A DNA stretch of 40,207 nt from GCA-2746365 sp964651445 (GTDB taxonomy: Bacteria > Pseudomonadota > Gammaproteobacteria > SZUA-229): NCBI GenBank assembly GCA_964651445.1, contig CAZYYW010000008.1, positions 1-40,207 on the forward strand. Direction: 5' to 3'. The notes below the pieces were generated by a model. The model saw nothing but the letters and a program-made list of their open reading frames with translations. It ran no database searches and was not told where the DNA came from. Below are positions 7,398 through 16,301 of the stretch, in pieces (position 1 is the stretch's first letter; the number at the start of each line of letters is the position of its first letter). The position numbers were made by a program, and so were the translations under genes.

Positions 7398-9065
7398 ATG
7401 ACCAGATATATTTTTGTTACCGGTGGTGTTGTTTCTTCATTGGGTAAAGGTCTTGCTTCTGCTGCGGTTGGTGCAATCCTTGAAAACCGTGGTTTGAAAG
7501 TACGCATGATGAAGCTCGATCCCTACATCAATGTTGACCCCGGTACCATGAGTCCGTTCCAACACGGTGAGGTTTTTGTGACGGAAGACGGCGCAGAAAC
7601 AGACTTGGATCTTGGGCATTATGAGCGTTTTGTCAGCACCCGTACTGGCAAAGCCAGCAATTTTACCACCGGTAAAATCTACGAAAGCGTGATCCGAAAA
7701 GAACGTCGCGGTGAATACCTTGGCGGCACTGTTCAAGTTATTCCCCACATTACCGATGAAATAAAACGCCGCATTAAAATTGGCGCGGCAGATGCCGACA
7801 TCGTTATGGTCGAAATTGGCGGCACCGTGGGTGACATCGAATCACTGCCGTTTATGGAAGCCATTCGCCAAATGGGCGCCGAGTTAGGGCGTGAAAACGC
7901 AATGTTTATGCACCTAACCTTAGTGCCGTATATCAAAACGGCGGGTGAGGTGAAGACCAAGCCGACGCAGCATTCAGTAAAAGAATTGCGCTCTATTGGC
8001 ATTCAACCCGATTTATTATTGTGCCGTTCCGAACAGTTACTGACCGAAGCTGAACGCCGGAAAATTTCCATGTTTACCAATGTGCAGCCCAAAGCGGTTA
8101 TCTCAGCGATTGATCTGGATAACATCTACAAGATTCCAATGTGGATGCATGCTCAGGGTGTGGACGACATTATCGTCGAACATATGCGGCTGGATGTAAA
8201 AGACACCGATTTATCAGACTGGCAAAAAGTGATTGATGTAATGGCAAACCCGGCGTTTGAAGTTACAGTGGGCATGGTCGGCAAATACGTTGAACTCACA
8301 GAATCTTATAAGTCACTCAACGAAGCCTTGGCGCATGCGGGTATTCATAACAACGCAAAAGTGAAAATTCGTTATATCGACTCGGGAGTACTTGAGGCAG
8401 GTGAACTGTCTGCATTGCAAGGGCTGGACGCCATTTTAGTGCCGGGCGGTTTTGGTGATCGCGGTATAGAAGGTAAAATCGCGGCGATTCAATATGCGCG
8501 TGAAAATAAAATTCCCTATCTCGGTATTTGTTTGGGCATGCAATTGGCAGTGATTGAATTCGCACGCCATATCGCCGGACTGAAAGATGCTCACAGCAGT
8601 GAGTTCAGCAAAACAACCGCTCATCCGGTGATTGCGTTGATTACCGAGTGGCAGAGCGAAGATGGTCGTGTCGAAAAACGTGACGCCGATTCTGACCTTG
8701 GCGGCACCATGCGACTCGGTGGCCAAACCTGTGAGTTGCTGGAAAACACATTGGCACGTTCCGCCTATGGTGCAAATTCGGTTATCGAACGCCATCGTCA
8801 TCGCTACGAGTTTAATAACCATTATCTGCAACAATTGGTTGATACGGGTTTAGTCATTGGCGGTAAGTCCAGCAATGGCAAATTGGTGGAAATGGTGGAG
8901 TTGCCCAAAGCGGGCGAGTTGGCACATCCTTGGTTCCTCGGTTGTCAGTTCCATCCCGAATTTACCTCAACGCCAAGAAAGGGACACCCCTTGTTTACCG
9001 ACTACATCAAGGCGGCACTGATGCATCAAAACAGCAGTAACGAAGTAGCTGAGGCAATGGCATAA
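7398..9065 (+). CDS. pyrG: CTP synthase (glutamine-hydrolysing)
   Basis: A 555-residue protein, slightly longer than the usual 540-550. The N-terminal synthetase domain starts MTRYIFVTGGVVSSLGKG, the P-loop of the family, and has GGTVGDIESLPF. The C-terminal class I glutamine amidotransferase domain has VPGGFGDRG, GICLGMQ with nucleophile Cys378, and FHPEFTS with His519 and Glu521. It makes CTP from UTP, ATP and glutamine. It heads the conserved gammaproteobacterial order pyrG-kdsA-eno-ftsB-ispD-ispF. The ATG has only a weak ribosome site, about 14 bases away. Confidence 0.98.
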   Translation: MTRYIFVTGGVVSSLGKGLASAAVGAILENRGLKVRMMKLDPYINVDPGTMSPFQHGEVFVTEDGAETDLDLGHYERFVSTRTGKASNFTTGKIYESVIRKERRGEYLGGTVQVIPHITDEIKRRIKIGAADADIVMVEIGGTVGDIESLPFMEAIRQMGAELGRENAMFMHLTLVPYIKTAGEVKTKPTQHSVKELRSIGIQPDLLLCRSEQLLTEAERRKISMFTNVQPKAVISAIDLDNIYKIPMWMHAQGVDDIIVEHMRLDVKDTDLSDWQKVIDVMANPAFEVTVGMVGKYVELTESYKSLNEALAHAGIHNNAKVKIRYIDSGVLEAGELSALQGLDAILVPGGFGDRGIEGKIAAIQYARENKIPYLGICLGMQLAVIEFARHIAGLKDAHSSEFSKTTAHPVIALITEWQSEDGRVEKRDADSDLGGTMRLGGQTCELLENTLARSAYGANSVIERHRHRYEFNNHYLQQLVDTGLVIGGKSSNGKLVEMVELPKAGELAHPWFLGCQFHPEFTSTPRKGHPLFTDYIKAALMHQNSSNEVAEAMA

Positions 9066-9158
9066 AGTTGGGTTACCCTCGATTGCCGTTTTCACGAGAT
9101 TCATTGGCATAATTGACGTGCAGTGCACACAGACGCAAATAAACAGGAAGCAGACAAA

Positions 9159-9992
9159 ATGAAGTTATGTAATTTTGAAGTGGGTCTTGATAAACCGTTA
9201 TTTTTGATTGCCGGGCCCTGCGTTATCGAAAGTGAACAGATGGCGATGGAGACATCCGCGAAATTAAAAGAAATTACCAGCAAACTGGGCATTCCTTTTA
9301 TCTACAAATCATCTTTCGACAAAGCCAACCGTTCTTCAGGCACCAGCTTTCGTGGCCCGGGTATTGAAGAAGGCTTGCGCATTTTGCAAAAAGTAAAAGA
9401 TGAAGTCGGTGTGCCGGTATTGACCGATGTCCATGAAGATACCCCGATGGATGAAGTCGCCAGCGTGGTCGATGTATTGCAAACACCGGCATTTCTTTGT
9501 CGGCAAACAAATTTTATTTTAAAAGTGGCCGCCACTGGTAAACCAGTGAACATCAAAAAAGGTCAGTTTTTAGCACCGGGCGACATGAAAAACGTTATTG
9601 ATAAAGCACGTTCTACCGGCAATGAAAACATCATGGCGTGTGAGCGCGGTGTCTCCTTTGGTTATAATAACCTAGTGTCTGACATGCGTTCCCTTGCCAT
9701 CATGCGTGAAAGCAATTGCCCAGTAGTTTTTGATGGCACTCACTCTGTGCAATTGCCTGGCGGGCAGGGTACTTCATCGGGTGGTCAGCGCGAACACATA
9801 CCAGTATTGGCACGTGCCGCCGTAGCGGCAGGAATTTCCGGCCTGTTTATGGAAACCCATCCTGACCCGGCAAAGGCATTAAGCGATGGCCCCAATGCGT
9901 GGCCACTGCACAAAATGGAATCTCTGTTGTCGGTTTTGATGCAGATTGATAGTGCCGTAAAAAGCAATACCATGCATGAGTTGGATCTGTAG
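9159..9992 (+). CDS. kdsA: 3-deoxy-8-phosphooctulonate synthase (KDO-8-phosphate synthase)
   Basis: From ATG 9159 the protein has 277 residues, close to the family's 280-284. A longer GTG reading from 9123 is open, but AGGAAG at 9145-9150 sits correctly for 9159 and MKLCNFEVGLDKPLFLIAGP is the family start. Motifs include LIAGPCVIESEQ, YKSSFDKANRSS, RGPGIEEGL, TDVHE, RQTNFI and GTHSVQLPGG. It condenses phosphoenolpyruvate with arabinose 5-phosphate for lipopolysaccharide inner core synthesis. It follows pyrG by 93 bases, and eno follows after the GxxExxY remnant unit. Confidence 0.98.
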   Translation: MKLCNFEVGLDKPLFLIAGPCVIESEQMAMETSAKLKEITSKLGIPFIYKSSFDKANRSSGTSFRGPGIEEGLRILQKVKDEVGVPVLTDVHEDTPMDEVASVVDVLQTPAFLCRQTNFILKVAATGKPVNIKKGQFLAPGDMKNVIDKARSTGNENIMACERGVSFGYNNLVSDMRSLAIMRESNCPVVFDGTHSVQLPGGQGTSSGGQREHIPVLARAAVAAGISGLFMETHPDPAKALSDGPNAWPLHKMESLLSVLMQIDSAVKSNTMHELDL

Positions 9993-10058
9993 ACCTCTCT
10001 GCAATATCTTAGAGCGGCATTGACACAGCAGTGTTTGCTCTCGGCTAGCAAATAGTAA

Positions 10059-10270
10059 GGGTCTATGCCAAACGAGAGGGCATAAAGATATAGACACAGA
10101 GACCACAGAGCGTGTTTAAAGTTAACACGACTACTACAGGGTTGCTGATAAACCTTAATGTATTAAGCTTGGTGAATGGTACTAAACCTTATAAACAGAT
10201 AACTCTGTGTACTCTGTGGTCTCTGTGTCTATAAAAAATAGATATTACCCACTTAAGATGAGATAGCCCC
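10059..10270. mobile_element. Decayed GxxExxY cassette, copy A (212 bp)
   Basis: It begins GGGTCTATGCCA and ends GATAGCCCC, the same outer ends as the intact unit at 23479-23988. Inside lie inverted arms TATAGACACAGAGACCACAG (from 10089) and CTCTGTGTAC...TCTATA (10203-10233). Between them, at 10136-10201, the plus strand reads TGLLINLNVLSLVNGTKPYK, clearly matching TGLLINFNESRLVNGIKRYK at the C-terminus of the intact gene. The first three quarters of the gene are gone. It separates kdsA from eno. A small hairpin (CGTGTT / AACACG, 10111-10129) marks the deletion junction. Confidence 0.82.
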
Positions 10271-10303
10271 TAAATTAATTTATTCAATATTTAAGGAACA
10301 ACA

Positions 10304-11584
10304 ATGTCCAACATTACAAAAATACATGCCCGTGAAATTTTAGACTCTCGCGGTAATCCAACATTAGAAGCAGAAGTAACGCTGGAAAGTGGTGCCTTTG
10401 GTCGTGCTGCCGTGCCTTCTGGCGCATCAACCGGTGCCCGTGAAGCACTGGAGCTGCGTGACGGCGACAAAACACGTTATATGGGTAAAGGTGTTACCCA
10501 AGCAGTAAACAACGTTAACAAGGAAATCACTGGCGCACTGCTCGGTATGGAAGGGCAGGAGCAGGCAGCACTGGATAATAAAATGATCGAGCTGGATGGC
10601 ACTGCCACCAAAGAACGTCTAGGTGCAAATGCGTTGCTGGCAGTGTCACTGGCAGCTTCACATGCAGCGGCGAATGAAAATAAAGAAGCGCTGTATGTTC
10701 ATTTGGGAAATGGCCGTTACAAAATGCCGGTGCCGATGATGAATATTATTAATGGTGGAGAGCATGCCGATAACAGCGTTGATCTACAGGAATTTATGAT
10801 TTTACCGGTAGGCGCACCGAGCTTCAAAGAAGCACTGCGTTATGGTGCAGAAGTGTTTCATACCTTGCGCTCAGTGTTAAGTGCGCGTGGCATGACCACA
10901 ACCGTTGGTGACGAAGGTGGCTTTGCGCCCAATTTGTCTTCCAATGAAGAAGCCATCGAAGTTATTTTGGAAGCCATTGGCAAAGCCGGTTTTAAAGCCG
11001 GTGAAGATATTTATTTGGGTCTGGATGCTGCCAGTTCAGAATTTTATGAAGACGGTATTTATACTCTGGGCTCTGAAGGTAAAAGTTTTAATTCACACGA
11101 ATTCACCGATTACCTTGCCGGTTGGTGCGATCAGTATCCCATTATCAGCGTAGAAGATGGCCTCGATGAAGCCGATTGGGAAGGCTGGGCATACATGACA
11201 GAAAAAATGGGCGATAAAGTACAGTTGGTCGGTGATGACCTATTTGTGACGAATACCGCCATATTACAACAGGGCATTGATAAAAATATTGCCAACTCTA
11301 TTCTTATCAAGTTCAACCAGATTGGTACTTTAACGGAAACACTTAGTGCTATTAACATGGCGCACAATGCGGACTATACCGCGGTTATTTCACATCGCTC
11401 AGGTGAAACAGAAGACAGCACTATTGCCGACTTATGCGTTGCTACCTGTGCGGGTCAAATCAAAACCGGTTCATTGTCGCGTTCTGACCGTATTGCCAAG
11501 TACAATCAGTTGCTAAGGATTGAAGAAGCGCTGGGTAGTGATGCTATCTATGCAGGAAGATCTGCATTTAAGCATCTTGGTTAG
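10304..11584 (+). CDS. eno: Enolase (phosphopyruvate hydratase)
   Basis: 426 residues, normal for bacterial enolase. Seen are KIHAREILDSRGNPT, PSGASTGAREALELRD, the metal ligands in VGDEGGFAPN, ISVEDGLDE and QLVGDDLFVTN, and the signature LIKFNQIGTLTET with SHRSGETED. It interconverts 2-phosphoglycerate and phosphoenolpyruvate, and in many bacteria scaffolds RNase E. AAGGA lies about eight bases before the ATG. It is followed 27 bases later by ftsB, as in many Gammaproteobacteria. Confidence 0.98.
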   Translation: MSNITKIHAREILDSRGNPTLEAEVTLESGAFGRAAVPSGASTGAREALELRDGDKTRYMGKGVTQAVNNVNKEITGALLGMEGQEQAALDNKMIELDGTATKERLGANALLAVSLAASHAAANENKEALYVHLGNGRYKMPVPMMNIINGGEHADNSVDLQEFMILPVGAPSFKEALRYGAEVFHTLRSVLSARGMTTTVGDEGGFAPNLSSNEEAIEVILEAIGKAGFKAGEDIYLGLDAASSEFYEDGIYTLGSEGKSFNSHEFTDYLAGWCDQYPIISVEDGLDEADWEGWAYMTEKMGDKVQLVGDDLFVTNTAILQQGIDKNIANSILIKFNQIGTLTETLSAINMAHNADYTAVISHRSGETEDSTIADLCVATCAGQIKTGSLSRSDRIAKYNQLLRIEEALGSDAIYAGRSAFKHLG

Positions 11585-11611
11585 ACCCGTTTTTTAATTG
11601 CATCTACACCA

Positions 11612-11926
11612 GTGAAAACCCTAGCCTTAGTTTTATTGTTTTTATTGCTCTGGTTGCAATATAAAATTTGGTTGCAAGACGGTGGTATTCCAGAGGTGGT
11701 GCAGTTGCAGCAGGAAGTCGAACAGGTAAAAATTGAAGTGCAAAAACTACGCGAACGTAATTTGTCACTGGATGCCGAAGTAAACGATCTTAAAAAAGGC
11801 TTGGATGCTATCGAAGAACGCGCGCGCAGTGAGATGGGTATGATTAAAGAAGGTGAAATTTACTTTCAGGTGATCTCGCCTAAAAAATCCGTGTCTGAAA
11901 AGCATCGTTCGACCAGCAATGAATGA
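11612..11926 (+). CDS. ftsB: Cell division protein FtsB
   Basis: 104 residues starting from GTG. A single N-terminal membrane segment (LALVLLFLLLWLQYKIW, about residues 3-20) is followed by a coiled coil (about 30-75) with the FtsB-like RERNLSLDAEVNDLKKGLDAIEERARSEMGMIKEGE. FtsB joins FtsL and FtsQ in the divisome. Location after eno and before ispD supports the call. The start lacks a good Shine-Dalgarno sequence; reading from the upstream enolase message is likely. Confidence 0.95.
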   Translation: MKTLALVLLFLLLWLQYKIWLQDGGIPEVVQLQQEVEQVKIEVQKLRERNLSLDAEVNDLKKGLDAIEERARSEMGMIKEGEIYFQVISPKKSVSEKHRSTSNE

Positions 11927-11993
11927 AAATGCCAAGCAATCATAGTCTTTTCTTATCATTGCGCTTTTTTAACGTCACCTGCAAAAAAGCATT

Positions 11994-12704
11994 ATGATGC
12001 ATGCAATTTGGGCAATCGTACCAGCGGCCGGCATTGGCAAACGCATGTTGTCGGACATTCCTAAACAATATTTATCCTTAAATAACCGTCCGGTTATTGA
12101 GCATACAATTAATGCTCTGTTAGAAAATGAAAACATTAGTGGTCTGGTTATAGCGTTGCAGAGCGACGATGATTACTGGCAACAGATTACCCTTCATTCG
12201 CAAAAGCCGGTATTAACCACCAATGGTGGCAAAGAACGTGCTGACTCGGTTTTAAATGCCATCAATGAATTATTTAATTATCCAAAATTTAATGCCGATA
12301 CTGATTGGGTTATGGTGCATGACGCTGTGCGACCCTGTTTAAGGCAGCAGGATATTAACAAATTGGTGCTTGAAATCGGGCAAGACAAGAGTGGCGGTTT
12401 ACTTGCGTTGCCAGTGCGTGACACCATGAAGCGTCAGAGCGATGTAACATCAACTGCCCGTGTAGAGAAAACCATCTGCCGAGAAAATTTGTGGCAAGCA
12501 TTAACACCGCAGTATTTTCCCGCAACATCGCTAAAAAATGCTTTGCAGCAAGCGTTACAGGATAATATATCAATAACCGATGAATCTTCCGCCATGGAAG
12601 CGGCTGGTTTTTCGCCGCGACTGGTGCAGGGGCATGAAGATAATATCAAAATCACAAGGCCGGATGATTTACGCTTGGCGGGTGTGTATCTCCAATCACA
12701 ATAA
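11994..12704 (+). CDS. ispD: 2-C-methyl-D-erythritol 4-phosphate cytidylyltransferase
   Basis: 236 residues, family length. The nucleotidyltransferase motif AIVPAAGIGKRM with IPKQYL opens the protein. GGKERADSVLNAI, VMVHDAVRPC, LPVRDTMK, TPQYF and TDESSAMEAAG follow in family order. It couples MEP to CTP in the non-mevalonate isoprenoid route; the CTP is the product of PyrG upstream. Two ATGs (11994 and 11997) are possible starts. ispF follows 18 bases later. Confidence 0.97.
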   Translation: MMHAIWAIVPAAGIGKRMLSDIPKQYLSLNNRPVIEHTINALLENENISGLVIALQSDDDYWQQITLHSQKPVLTTNGGKERADSVLNAINELFNYPKFNADTDWVMVHDAVRPCLRQQDINKLVLEIGQDKSGGLLALPVRDTMKRQSDVTSTARVEKTICRENLWQALTPQYFPATSLKNALQQALQDNISITDESSAMEAAGFSPRLVQGHEDNIKITRPDDLRLAGVYLQSQ

Positions 12705-12722
12705 TAAAATGAGAAGGGTGTA

Positions 12723-13381
12723 ATGAACAACACACAACAGCCACTGTATCGTGTCGGACACGGCTACGATGTACACCGTTTTGGGGAAGGCGATTACATC
12801 GTGCTTGGCGGCATTAAAATTCCCTATACCTATGGTTTTGTCGCGCACTCTGATGGTGATGTTTTAATCCATGCTTTATGCGATGCTTTATTGGGCGCTA
12901 TTGCGGCAGGTGATATCGGGCAACANNNNNNNNNNNNNNNNNNNNNNNNNNNNNNNNNNNNNNNNNNNNNNNNNNNNNNNNNNNNNNNNNNNNNNNNNNN
13001 NNNNNNNNNNNNNNNNNNNNNNNNNATGCTTTATGCGATGCTTTATTGGGCGCTATTGCGGCAGGTGATATCGGGCAACATTTTCCCGATACTGATGAAC
13101 AGTATAAAAATATTGATAGTTCTCTCTTGCTGGAAAAAGTGAATCACCTGATTGCCTATAAGCAATACAACATCGCCAATATTGATTTAACCATTATTGC
13201 GCAGTCACCTAAAATGTCACCATATATTCAACCGATGTTAGCTAATCTGGTGAGCGTACTAGGCATCGAAATAACACAAATAAACATCAAAGCAACAACA
13301 ACAGAAAAGCTTGGCTTCACCGGTAGAGAAGAAGGAATTGCGGTGCACGCTGTTGCTATGCTTTACAGAAATACCGAATAA
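12723..13381 (+). CDS. ispF: 2-C-methyl-D-erythritol 2,4-cyclodiphosphate synthase, split by an apparently false scaffold gap
   Basis: The first part (12723-12925) begins NTQQPLYRVGHGYDVHRFGE with metal ligands Asp16, His18 and His50 and runs to DIGQ. The second part continues with HFPDTDEQYKNIDSSLLL and ends with KATTTEKLGFTGREEGIAVH. The 55 bases before the N run (12871-12925) are repeated exactly after it (13026-13080). If the N run and one copy are removed, the halves join in frame into a 167-residue protein of normal IspF length. The gene is therefore almost certainly intact in the organism. It closes the ring of the diphosphocytidyl intermediate in isoprenoid synthesis, next to ispD. 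Confidence 0.95.
12926..13025. other. Scaffold gap (100 N) with 55-bp overlapping flanks
   Basis: 100 N between two exact copies of the same 55 bases (12871-12925 and 13026-13080). This is what a scaffolder leaves when two contigs overlap but are not merged. The real gap length is most likely minus 55, so no sequence is missing. Confidence 0.93.
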
Positions 13382-13400
13382 TTGATTAAAATTGCATTTA

Positions 13401-13418
13401 TTACTGTATTTACAGTAA
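13401..13418. repeat. AT-rich hairpin after ispF
   Basis: TTACTGTA-TT-TACAGTAA is a perfect eight-base-pair hairpin, followed by a run of A and then nine T (A-G-T tract to 13434). It could end the ispF transcript or act as an operator for the HU-like gene. The rest of 13382-13641 is AT-rich with no gene. Confidence 0.4.
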
Positions 13419-13641
13419 AAAAAAGTTTTTTTTTGCAAAAACTATTTACTTTGTTTGAGATAAGATATAAAACATCATCACAGTTTTTATGCGCTATTCG
13501 TCATGTGTAAAAATTTATATAAATACTAAGAAAATTAATAATCAATTTTATTTATTACGATGCTTTTCTTAGGCAAATAAAAATTAAACATACTGTAGAA
13601 TTTAGAGTAATAAACATCAATCATCAAAGGGCACATTAATA

Positions 13642-14049
13642 ATGGCTACAAAAAAGAAAGTAATAAAAAAGAAAGCTGCAAAAAGAAAAGTTGTTAAGAA
13701 AGCAGCAGCACCTGAGAAAAAAATCAAAGCAATAAGAGATGCTTATACCAAGTCGGCGTTGTACGCGCACATTTCTGAAGACACAGGCCTAGCGCGCAAA
13801 GATGTTGCTAAAGTTTTTGACTCACTGGGTGATGTCATTAATGGTCACATCAAAAGTCGTGGCGCGGGTGAATTCAAAATCCCCGGCTTGTTGAAAATTA
13901 AGGTTAATAAAAAACCGGCAACTAAAGCGAGAAAGGGTGTACCTAATCCTTTCCGTCCTGGCGAGTTGATGGATGTTTCTGCCAAGCCAGCACGTAAAGT
14001 AGTTAAGGTTCTGCCGCTGAAAGCGTTAAAAGATATGGCTGCCAGCTAA
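13642..14049 (+). CDS. HU-family DNA-binding protein with a lysine-rich N-terminal tail
   Basis: 135 residues, longer than HU (about 90) because of a basic tail (residues 1-29, mostly Lys, Ala, Val and Arg). The HU-like fold follows: AYTKSALYAHISEDTGLARK, VAKVFDSLGDVINGHI, GAGEFKIPGLLKIKV, and KARKGVPNPFRPGEL, which stands where HU has its DNA-binding arm. It probably binds DNA in the nucleoid. It has its own terminator (14088-14124) and an AT-rich upstream region, so it is a single-gene unit. Similar tailed HU proteins are known in several gammaproteobacterial lineages; function is inferred from the family. Confidence 0.85.
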   Translation: MATKKKVIKKKAAKRKVVKKAAAPEKKIKAIRDAYTKSALYAHISEDTGLARKDVAKVFDSLGDVINGHIKSRGAGEFKIPGLLKIKVNKKPATKARKGVPNPFRPGELMDVSAKPARKVVKVLPLKALKDMAAS

Positions 14050-14087
14050 CACTGACGCCTTGACTTCACATGTTGGAGTACTTTAAG

Positions 14088-14124
14088 AAAGCCCTGTAGA
14101 GCATTGTTTTACAGGGCTTTTTTG
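14088..14124 (+). terminator. Rho-independent terminator of the HU-like gene
   Basis: An eleven-base-pair stem (AAAGCCCTGTA with TACAGGGCTTT) closes an 11-base loop and runs into six T. It lies 38 bases after the HU-like stop codon and only six bases before the next start codon. Confidence 0.88.
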
Positions 14125-14129
14125 TTATT

Positions 14130-14720
14130 ATGAAAACACAAAAATTACTTTATTTGCATGGCTTTAATAGTTCGCCGCAATCGCATAAGGCACAGTTGAT
14201 AAACCAGTATATGGAACAGCAACAATGTCTTGAGCAACTACTGTGCCCGCAAATACCTACTTTTCCTGATGAAGCGATGTTGTTTCTTGAACGGTTGGTT
14301 GAGCAGACACTGGAAAATCATCAACTCAATTTTGTTGGTAGTTCACTGGGCGGTTATTATGCGACCTATTTGGCTGAAAAATATTCTGGCAAAGCGACAC
14401 TCATAAACCCTTCTGTTAAGCCATATGAAACATTGAAAGCCTGTGTTGGCGAAAATAAATTCTATTTTGACGATGGCTGCTGGGAGTTTAATGAAACCCA
14501 CATTCAACAACTGGAAGCAATGAACACTGAAAAAATTACGGACCCTCAACGTTACCTTGTTTTGCTACAAACCGGAGATGAAACTTTGGATTACCGTGAA
14601 GCTGAGGAAAAATATAAAACAAATGAGTGCATTATCGAGCAAGGCGGCGACCATAGTTTTGTTGACTTGGAGCGTTTCATCCCGAAGATAATGCAATTTA
14701 GTAATATTCAAACCCGCTAA
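14130..14720 (+). CDS. yqiA: YqiA-like alpha/beta-hydrolase esterase
   Basis: 196 residues, matching the YqiA/UPF0227 family. The start KLLYLHGFNSSPQSHKA is the family oxyanion region. G70-S-S72-L-G gives nucleophile Ser72; the acid is likely in TGDETLDYREA and the histidine is in GGDHSF. YqiA hydrolyses acyl esters and acyl-CoA in the cytosol, with an uncertain natural substrate. The ATG is right after the HU terminator and has no evident ribosome site, so transcript origin is unclear. nagZ follows 17 bases later. Confidence 0.87.
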   Translation: MKTQKLLYLHGFNSSPQSHKAQLINQYMEQQQCLEQLLCPQIPTFPDEAMLFLERLVEQTLENHQLNFVGSSLGGYYATYLAEKYSGKATLINPSVKPYETLKACVGENKFYFDDGCWEFNETHIQQLEAMNTEKITDPQRYLVLLQTGDETLDYREAEEKYKTNECIIEQGGDHSFVDLERFIPKIMQFSNIQTR

Positions 14721-14737
14721 ATGATTCCGGTATATTT

Positions 14738-15799
14738 ATGACACTTGGCCCATTGATGGTTGATCTGGAAGGCACAGACATTTCCGAGACCGAGAAAAAT
14801 TTATTATTGCGAGCTGAAGTTGGCGGCGTAATCCTGTTTACTCGCAACTTCGAATCGATTGCACAAATTACTGCGCTGGTCGATGAGATTCATCGATTGA
14901 AAACACCCAGACTGCTGGTTGCTATTGATCACGAAGGCGGCCGTGTACAACGTTTCCATAAAGGTTTTAGCCGTATTCCTGCGGCAGCGACTTATGCCAG
15001 AATAGCAAAAAACGGCAATCATAAAGACTGGCTGCAACAAGCGCGGCAACTGTCAGAGAATGCAGGTTGGTTAATGGCGATTGAATTACGTGCTTGCGGC
15101 ATCGACTTTAGCTTTGCGCCGGTGCTTGATCTGGCGCATGGCTTGAGCGGTGTCATCGGTGATCGTGCCTTCCACAATAAACCTGAAACAGTTGCTACCT
15201 TGGCTTACGCCTTTATGCACGGTATGAATAAAGCTGGCATGCAAGCGGTGGGGAAGCATTTTCCCGGCCATGGCGGGGTGGTCGAAGATTCTCATGTATC
15301 GATGCCGGTGGATCATCGTGCGCTTGAAGATTTATTGACGACAGATATTGTGCCTTTTGAAAATATGATAGGAAATAAACTGGCGGCAATAATGCCTGCT
15401 CATGTTATTTACGATAAAGTCGATGATAAGCCCGCGGGTTATTCTGCGTTCTGGATCGACAACATCCTGCGCCAGCGTTTTGGCTTTCAGGGTGTTGTTT
15501 TTAGTGATGACTTGTCGATGAAAGCCGCAGGCATCGCCGGAGGTTTTGGTGAACGCGCCGATGCTGCTTTAACGGCTGGCTGTGATATGGCACTGGTGTG
15601 TAATCACCTGCAAGGGGCAATTGAAGCCGCAGAGTTTATCCAAGGCTATAGTAACCCAACGTCGCAATTACGCCTGGTTAGAATGCACGGTGAACATGAC
15701 ATTAGCTGGAATCAATTAAAACAAAACGAACACTGGCAGCGCCTGTCACAACAAGTAACCGCATTGAACGATTCACCAGAACTGGAAATGGATGTATAA
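14738..15799 (+). CDS. nagZ: Beta-N-acetylhexosaminidase NagZ
   Basis: 353 residues, glycoside hydrolase family 3. Motifs include GPLMVDLEGT, IDHEGGRVQRF, GIDFSFAPVLDL, the NagZ loop K173-H-F-P-G-H-G179, and VFSDDLSMKAA with the nucleophile among Asp257/Asp258. It removes GlcNAc from anhydro-muropeptides in the cytosol during wall recycling. In several Gammaproteobacteria nagZ is beside a hypoxanthine phosphoribosyltransferase and the thioinosine phosphorylase, which also follow here after an inserted dsrE-like gene and a MITE. Confidence 0.97.
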   Translation: MTLGPLMVDLEGTDISETEKNLLLRAEVGGVILFTRNFESIAQITALVDEIHRLKTPRLLVAIDHEGGRVQRFHKGFSRIPAAATYARIAKNGNHKDWLQQARQLSENAGWLMAIELRACGIDFSFAPVLDLAHGLSGVIGDRAFHNKPETVATLAYAFMHGMNKAGMQAVGKHFPGHGGVVEDSHVSMPVDHRALEDLLTTDIVPFENMIGNKLAAIMPAHVIYDKVDDKPAGYSAFWIDNILRQRFGFQGVVFSDDLSMKAAGIAGGFGERADAALTAGCDMALVCNHLQGAIEAAEFIQGYSNPTSQLRLVRMHGEHDISWNQLKQNEHWQRLSQQVTALNDSPELEMDV

Positions 15800-15917
15800 C
15801 CGCAAAGATAGTGAAATTTTAATACTCGACTGAATTTTGTAGTGTAATTTTTGAATATTTTTCTAGCCTGAAAAGACCTTAATGAACCTCTGATTAATAT
15901 TATGAGTAAGATAAATT

Positions 15918-16289
15918 ATGAATAAGAAAAAACTTTTAATTATTATGTCCACTGTTGACCCCGATAAGCCTGATAGCTGTTATGCGCCTTTGTTTCAGGC
16001 AACGGTTGCGGCCGCGCTGTCACATGACGTGGAAGTTGTTTTTACCGGACTAGCGGCGCAACTGGTGATCGGCAAAAATGCTGAAAATACCGAGGTAAAC
16101 TTGGAAACTCATCGCACCATTCATGACATCATAAAAGAAGCCTTTCAGGCGGGTGTTGTATTTAAAGCCTGCAATACGTCATTAAAAATGGCAGGAGAAG
16201 AGCTAATCGAAGAGGTAGAAGAAAAAGTAGGCGCGGCATATGTAATCGCAGAAGCGATGGATGATAATACATTAACCTTCACCTATTAA
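15918..16289 (+). CDS. DsrE-family small protein
   Basis: 123 residues with the DsrE/F-like fold. It opens KKKLLIIMSTVDPDKPDSCYAPL and has the usual FQATVAAALSHDVEVVFTG. The reactive-type cysteine would be Cys85 in FKACNTSLK. Family members carry sulfur on a conserved Cys or are of unknown role. One isolated copy does not show dissimilatory sulfur metabolism. It lies between nagZ and MITE copy 2 in the same direction. Confidence 0.8.
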   Translation: MNKKKLLIIMSTVDPDKPDSCYAPLFQATVAAALSHDVEVVFTGLAAQLVIGKNAENTEVNLETHRTIHDIIKEAFQAGVVFKACNTSLKMAGEELIEEVEEKVGAAYVIAEAMDDNTLTFTY

Positions 16290-16301
16290 TCTAAGTTACT
16301 G

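Noticed and set aside
15918..16289. DsrE-like gene as evidence of dissimilatory sulfur metabolism
   Set aside because: A single DsrE-family gene without DsrF, DsrH, DsrC or DsrAB is not diagnostic.
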